Assembly (NCBI RefSeq): GCF_014805625.2 | Contig: NW_023998464.1 | Location: 6,035,709 to 6,099,708 of the forward strand | Source of the DNA: Glossina fuscipes | Lineage: Eukaryota > Arthropoda > Insecta > Diptera > Glossinidae | Length of the DNA: 64,000 nucleotides | Direction of reading: 5' to 3' | Position numbers and translations under genes: made by a program | Shown: positions 60,751 to 64,000 of the stretch, one piece after another | Numbering within the stretch: the first letter of the stretch is position 1 | Layout of the letters: each line of letters opens with the position of its first letter | The notes under the pieces: model-generated | What the model saw: the letters and a program-made list of their open reading frames with translations, nothing else | What the model was told of the DNA's origin: nothing | The model's database searches: none

Positions 60751-61065
60751 TCAAGGATAAATGAACATTTCTGTAATGACAGTGAGGCTAAGAAAGCAAT
60801 CCACTTTCATAGGCTGGCAGAGGGATATTAGCGGATCCCATTCCCAATTCTTAAAAATGAAAATTAAGAATTGCTTCTGAAGTGTTTCTATTGAAAGCAC
60901 ATAAGATCTACAGGAAGGAAACCACACGATCGAGACGTATACAAGTACTGACCTTACCAAGCTTTTGTTGGATCATCGAACTCTTTAAGCCACTGTTCAA
61001 TAGCAGAGCTAGTTTTATTTATGGGCAGCTCAATGTGGAGACTAAAATATAGTATTTGGCCGAAT
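60751..61065 (-). mobile_element. Jockey-type LINE, C-terminal ORF2 piece (third copy, opposite strand)
   Basis: On the minus strand: FSLHIELPINKTSSAIEQWL, KEFDDPTKAW, then VRSVLVYVSIVW, ETLQKQFLIFIFKNWEWDPL, then a frameshift near SLPAYES. These align in order with FNLHIDFLLSKTRSALGFIK, DDLYITK, RVTPILECAPVVW, ESVRK and RNLGWDPIGSLSSYENRL of the copy at 59.9-60.15 kb. The most intact frame is 60751-60960. It is broken and short. Confidence 0.75.
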
Positions 61066-63340
61066 AAAACTTCCAATTGAGTGAACGAATCTACATTTTC
61101 CAATTTATATGGATCGGTGAAATATATAGAGGTGAATGAATTCCTCCTTGGATCTTGTATCTTGCATTTTTTTAGATCTTATTTCATAAAATTTCATGAG
61201 CACTATCCAACTAACTTTGCCAAATCAGATTGAAGAAAATTAGAGTGCGATTCCAAGGTAAACATAAAAACTATTTAACATGGGCAGCATTACATTAAGA
61301 TTCGGCTGGACTTCATCACCGAAGGGAGATTATAGGAAGGAGATTGTGTGAATTAAAGAGAAAGATTGGTGGAAAATGATCAGTTATGAAACTAAGAGGT
61401 TGTCCGTTTGAATGGGCGTGAAGCCTAGTATGAGACCTGAGGGTTAAAGACCAATAATTAATGACTTACCAGATGAAAAGCTATACTAAAATCAGTGTAT
61501 ACCACATCTGCAATAGACCCACTAAAGAGAGCCTTAAAAACGTGACAAACAAAACTTAACGAGCATGTAACGGTTAGCCTTCGTTTTGAAAAGGCATTTT
61601 AAAGTGGGAAAGTTGATGATTTTACCGCAAAAACTATTCAATAAATGACTGTTCGTTCAAACAGTAAGGATAAAACGCTCAACTTTGACATGCCTCTGTA
61701 GTTCTTCATGAGATGTCTACTTCCACATTTGCGCAGTGAAATGCGAAAGTTACTCTTGAAATTTTAAAAATATTTGATATAAAGCCACAAAGCCTGTTAG
61801 TGCGCCATTTTAGAATACATGAGGAAGTACTTTCAAGCATTAGCGCGCAACTTTAATGATCTCAATCTTCGCAATGCACCATATTCAGAAATGGCCAAGT
61901 TAGCAACTGAAGCAGAGTTAATGATTTCGCTCAGTTAGTTACCACCAGAGTCGAAACTTGGTTTAAAAAATATCGTTGCAAATATTCGGTAAAAGGATTT
62001 CGAACTTCTAGGTTAAATTGTGTTCATCGCACCAATTATAGCCAGTTTCAACTTTTTATGTGAATTTCTGTAAATTCCTAAAATGAGAAAGGAGACGAAT
62101 GAACAATTTCTGAACGAGGTAGACATCTTGCTCTGCTGAAAGATGCAGCACATACACCTTCCAAGGCCTGCTTAATGGTTGAACACGATTTTATGGTCGA
62201 ACTGATTAGGTTTGAATGTCTGCATGCTTTGGTGATGAGTTGAAGCAAGTGAGCGTTTTTTTTTTGGCTAATGAGTGACTAAATTTCATTTCGAAGTCCA
62301 TATTAAGCTTACTTAACTTTTCCACTTAATTTCACACATGCCCATGCGATTAAATAATTTCCTTTGTAGCTGTGTGTTACGTAAATGCACAGGTGTTTCT
62401 GGAAAATTGTGTTCATTCGTTTAATTATGTGATTCCTGGATATATTAATAAATTCGTTCATAAAGTTTAAATATTAAATTAGAACACACCACATATTTGT
62501 CTAGATTTATAGTGCTTAAGTGTTTCATATACACATATTAGTGCTTCAATGCATACGTTTGTGTATGTTAATACATACATTCCATATTTTAATCAAATGT
62601 GTGTAGAAAGTCAAAACTCAAATACAGACTTACGTACATAAATATGAATTTAGTTGCCTGTTGACCTGCATTTTCGGGTGTTTAGTAGTCTTTTTCTACA
62701 AGTTTTTACAGCAAGGGTGAAAATATATGAAACTGACTGACATTGAATTGTAGAAAATTTTGGGGTAGAAAAGTTATTTCATATGTAGCATATAAGCATC
62801 ATATAAATATATATGTGTGTGTATGCACAGGCTTACATATACGAATGGATACAATAATTTAAATTTTAAATTAGTCTTAGATGAAAAAGTGTTTTGGCGT
62901 GTCCTTGCGGATGCCTACGTGCAAATACAAGTGCATATATGTTTCTCCACATTCTACATTTCATTATAAGTTATTAGATAGTTGAAGAAGAAGCACGAAG
63001 CAGTAACTCGTTGAAAAGGAAGCAGAGAGCAATAACTCGAGAGGGTTGATAATATATAAGTAACGAGCAATACGACAAAGCACGTTTCAGGTTAAGTTAA
63101 TCAACCCATACTTAAGTTAGCTATACCTTAAAACCTGTATGTTGAACGCTTTAGGATATTGGCTCTTCAAGAAATCGAAATCCATATCTTAATTTGTTTT
63201 CCTGTACGGCCAACAAGGTACTGATTAGGGAAACAAAGGCAAAGAGACAAGAAAACGCTGAAATCTAGACTGTGGTGTGCCCGCTCTGTGTCTGTGTTAT
63301 GCTTCGATCGATTGAGCATTCACTATAATTACCAACAAAA
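61066..63340. other. Gene-free stretch
   Basis: No recognisable gene. A 39-codon ATG frame at about 61821-61940 (MRKYFQALARN...) is helical-looking but too short to call. CA/TA-rich microsatellite-like DNA lies around 62530-62600 and 62800-62825. Confidence 0.45.
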
Positions 63341-63341
63341 T

Positions 63342-63410
63342 ATGGGATTTGAACCCGCGATAACCAACTTGGCACCCGCGACTCTTATTTACTTGGCTAT
63401 GTGGCAACTC
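63342..63410 (-). repeat. tRNA-like sequence, probable SINE head or tRNA pseudogene
   Basis: On the minus strand GGGTTCAAATCCC (63356-63344) is a perfect B box, and TAGCCAAGTAAATAA (63399-63385) resembles the A box of a Ser/Leu-type tRNA (TGGCNNAGTGGTTAA). The A-to-B spacing is about 40 bases. Acceptor and anticodon stems do not pair properly, so a functional tRNA is unlikely. It might be the head of the SINE family seen at 22 kb, but its body is not clearly shared. Confidence 0.5.
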
Positions 63411-64000
63411 TTATCCGATCAATAGTAAACAAAACATCTGTTATTGCTGAAATGACAATTTTAGAAGTTTATTTAAAGTGAGTTTACATTTCTTCCAGTA
63501 AATGGGATTTCCTCGAAGCGGCTTACAATCATATGTTTTGTAAAATTCGTACCATACAAAAAGTCATAAATCCTAATCATTTTCAACAAGCGTCGCGAAG
63601 TGAACCAGAAATTACATCGAGTGCTAAACTATAGTGGTCGATAAGAGTCATATTGAATTTGACTTCCGACAAGACAAATAGTCGTTAGTACACTTTTTCG
63701 ACTACGTCACAATATGTAATAGTGCAAGCTATATGCTCTGGATATGTTCCTGCCGTGGATCTCTTCTCTAAGACTTCTACGATGTATTATTTTACCTTCC
63801 CACACGTTTGCAGTCTGTTCTCCCTGGAATTTATCCTTTATGCCTAGAGCGAAATAGGTTTCTATTTTCGTAATAACGAAAATTCTCATAGTATGGAATA
63901 GGTGGAGCAATGAACCGAAAGAGTTAACTGAAGGCAGAATTTTGCACGGATCGACATAGTGAGACTTTATAGGATTTTCAATCTATTTCTTATCTCTATA
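63411..64000. other. No recognisable feature
   Basis: A 67-codon minus frame (63707-63910) shows no domain and is not called. Otherwise AT-rich sequence to the window edge. Confidence 0.45.

Noticed and set aside
1..64000. CRISPR arrays, operons, phage or bacterial mobile elements
   Set aside because: None seen; splice sites, microsatellites and LINE/mariner relics show this is animal nuclear DNA.

Overview
This 64 kb window is eukaryotic. It is AT-rich (about two thirds A+T by eye), full of homopolymers and (TA)n, (GT)n and (AAT)n microsatellites, and contains one 100-base run of N (45712-45811). The one convincing gene has GT-AG introns of 89 and 57 bases. The transposon relics are those expected in an insect: mellifera-type and mauritiana-type mariner, piggyBac, R1-clade and Jockey-type LINEs. 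Copies of a short dispersed GGACAGA-containing repeat look like one I know from cyclorrhaphan flies. A dipteran, perhaps a tephritid-like fly, is my best inference; no marker gene fixes the species.

Layout. 1-8 kb: a 122-bp tandem repeat (1254-1540), a SINE tail, a 5'-truncated R1-type LINE (3385-4290) abutting a (GT)22 microsatellite, and a dead but nearly full-length mariner with both ends (5396-6577). 8002-9818: the gene, three predicted coding exons and 556 aa, with a Ser/Pro-rich N-terminus built from four degenerate SPR(L/F) repeats, a Cys/His cluster, and a candidate EF-hand loop that exists only after intron 1 is removed. 10-33 kb: gene-poor DNA with a second SINE tail, a piggyBac relic (15335-15950), a degenerate ~150-bp tandem array (19340-19830), a SINE with a tRNA-like head (21955-22110), a Jockey-type LINE tail (23678-23970) and a dispersed fly repeat (29540-29660). 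33-53 kb: more of the same, with a shortened Tc1/mariner-superfamily element with CAGGGTG ends (41921-42716), a possible two-exon small gene on the minus strand (46300-46707) and a GC-rich island of unknown origin (51950-52580). 55-64 kb: a second, more decayed mariner (55500-56240), the largest LINE remnant (58640-60475, one reading frame broken only by three TAA stops), an opposed copy of its tail (60751-61065) and a tRNA-like sequence (63342-63410).

The genes do not form an operon or pathway. The window reads as one host gene in a large intergenic or intronic setting filled by dead transposons. Every transposase or reverse transcriptase found is broken, so no autonomous element is present. 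The host gene, by contrast, is intact across all predicted exons. I do not recognise its family. Its repeat architecture and splice-dependent EF-hand-like loop make it the best candidate here for something undescribed.
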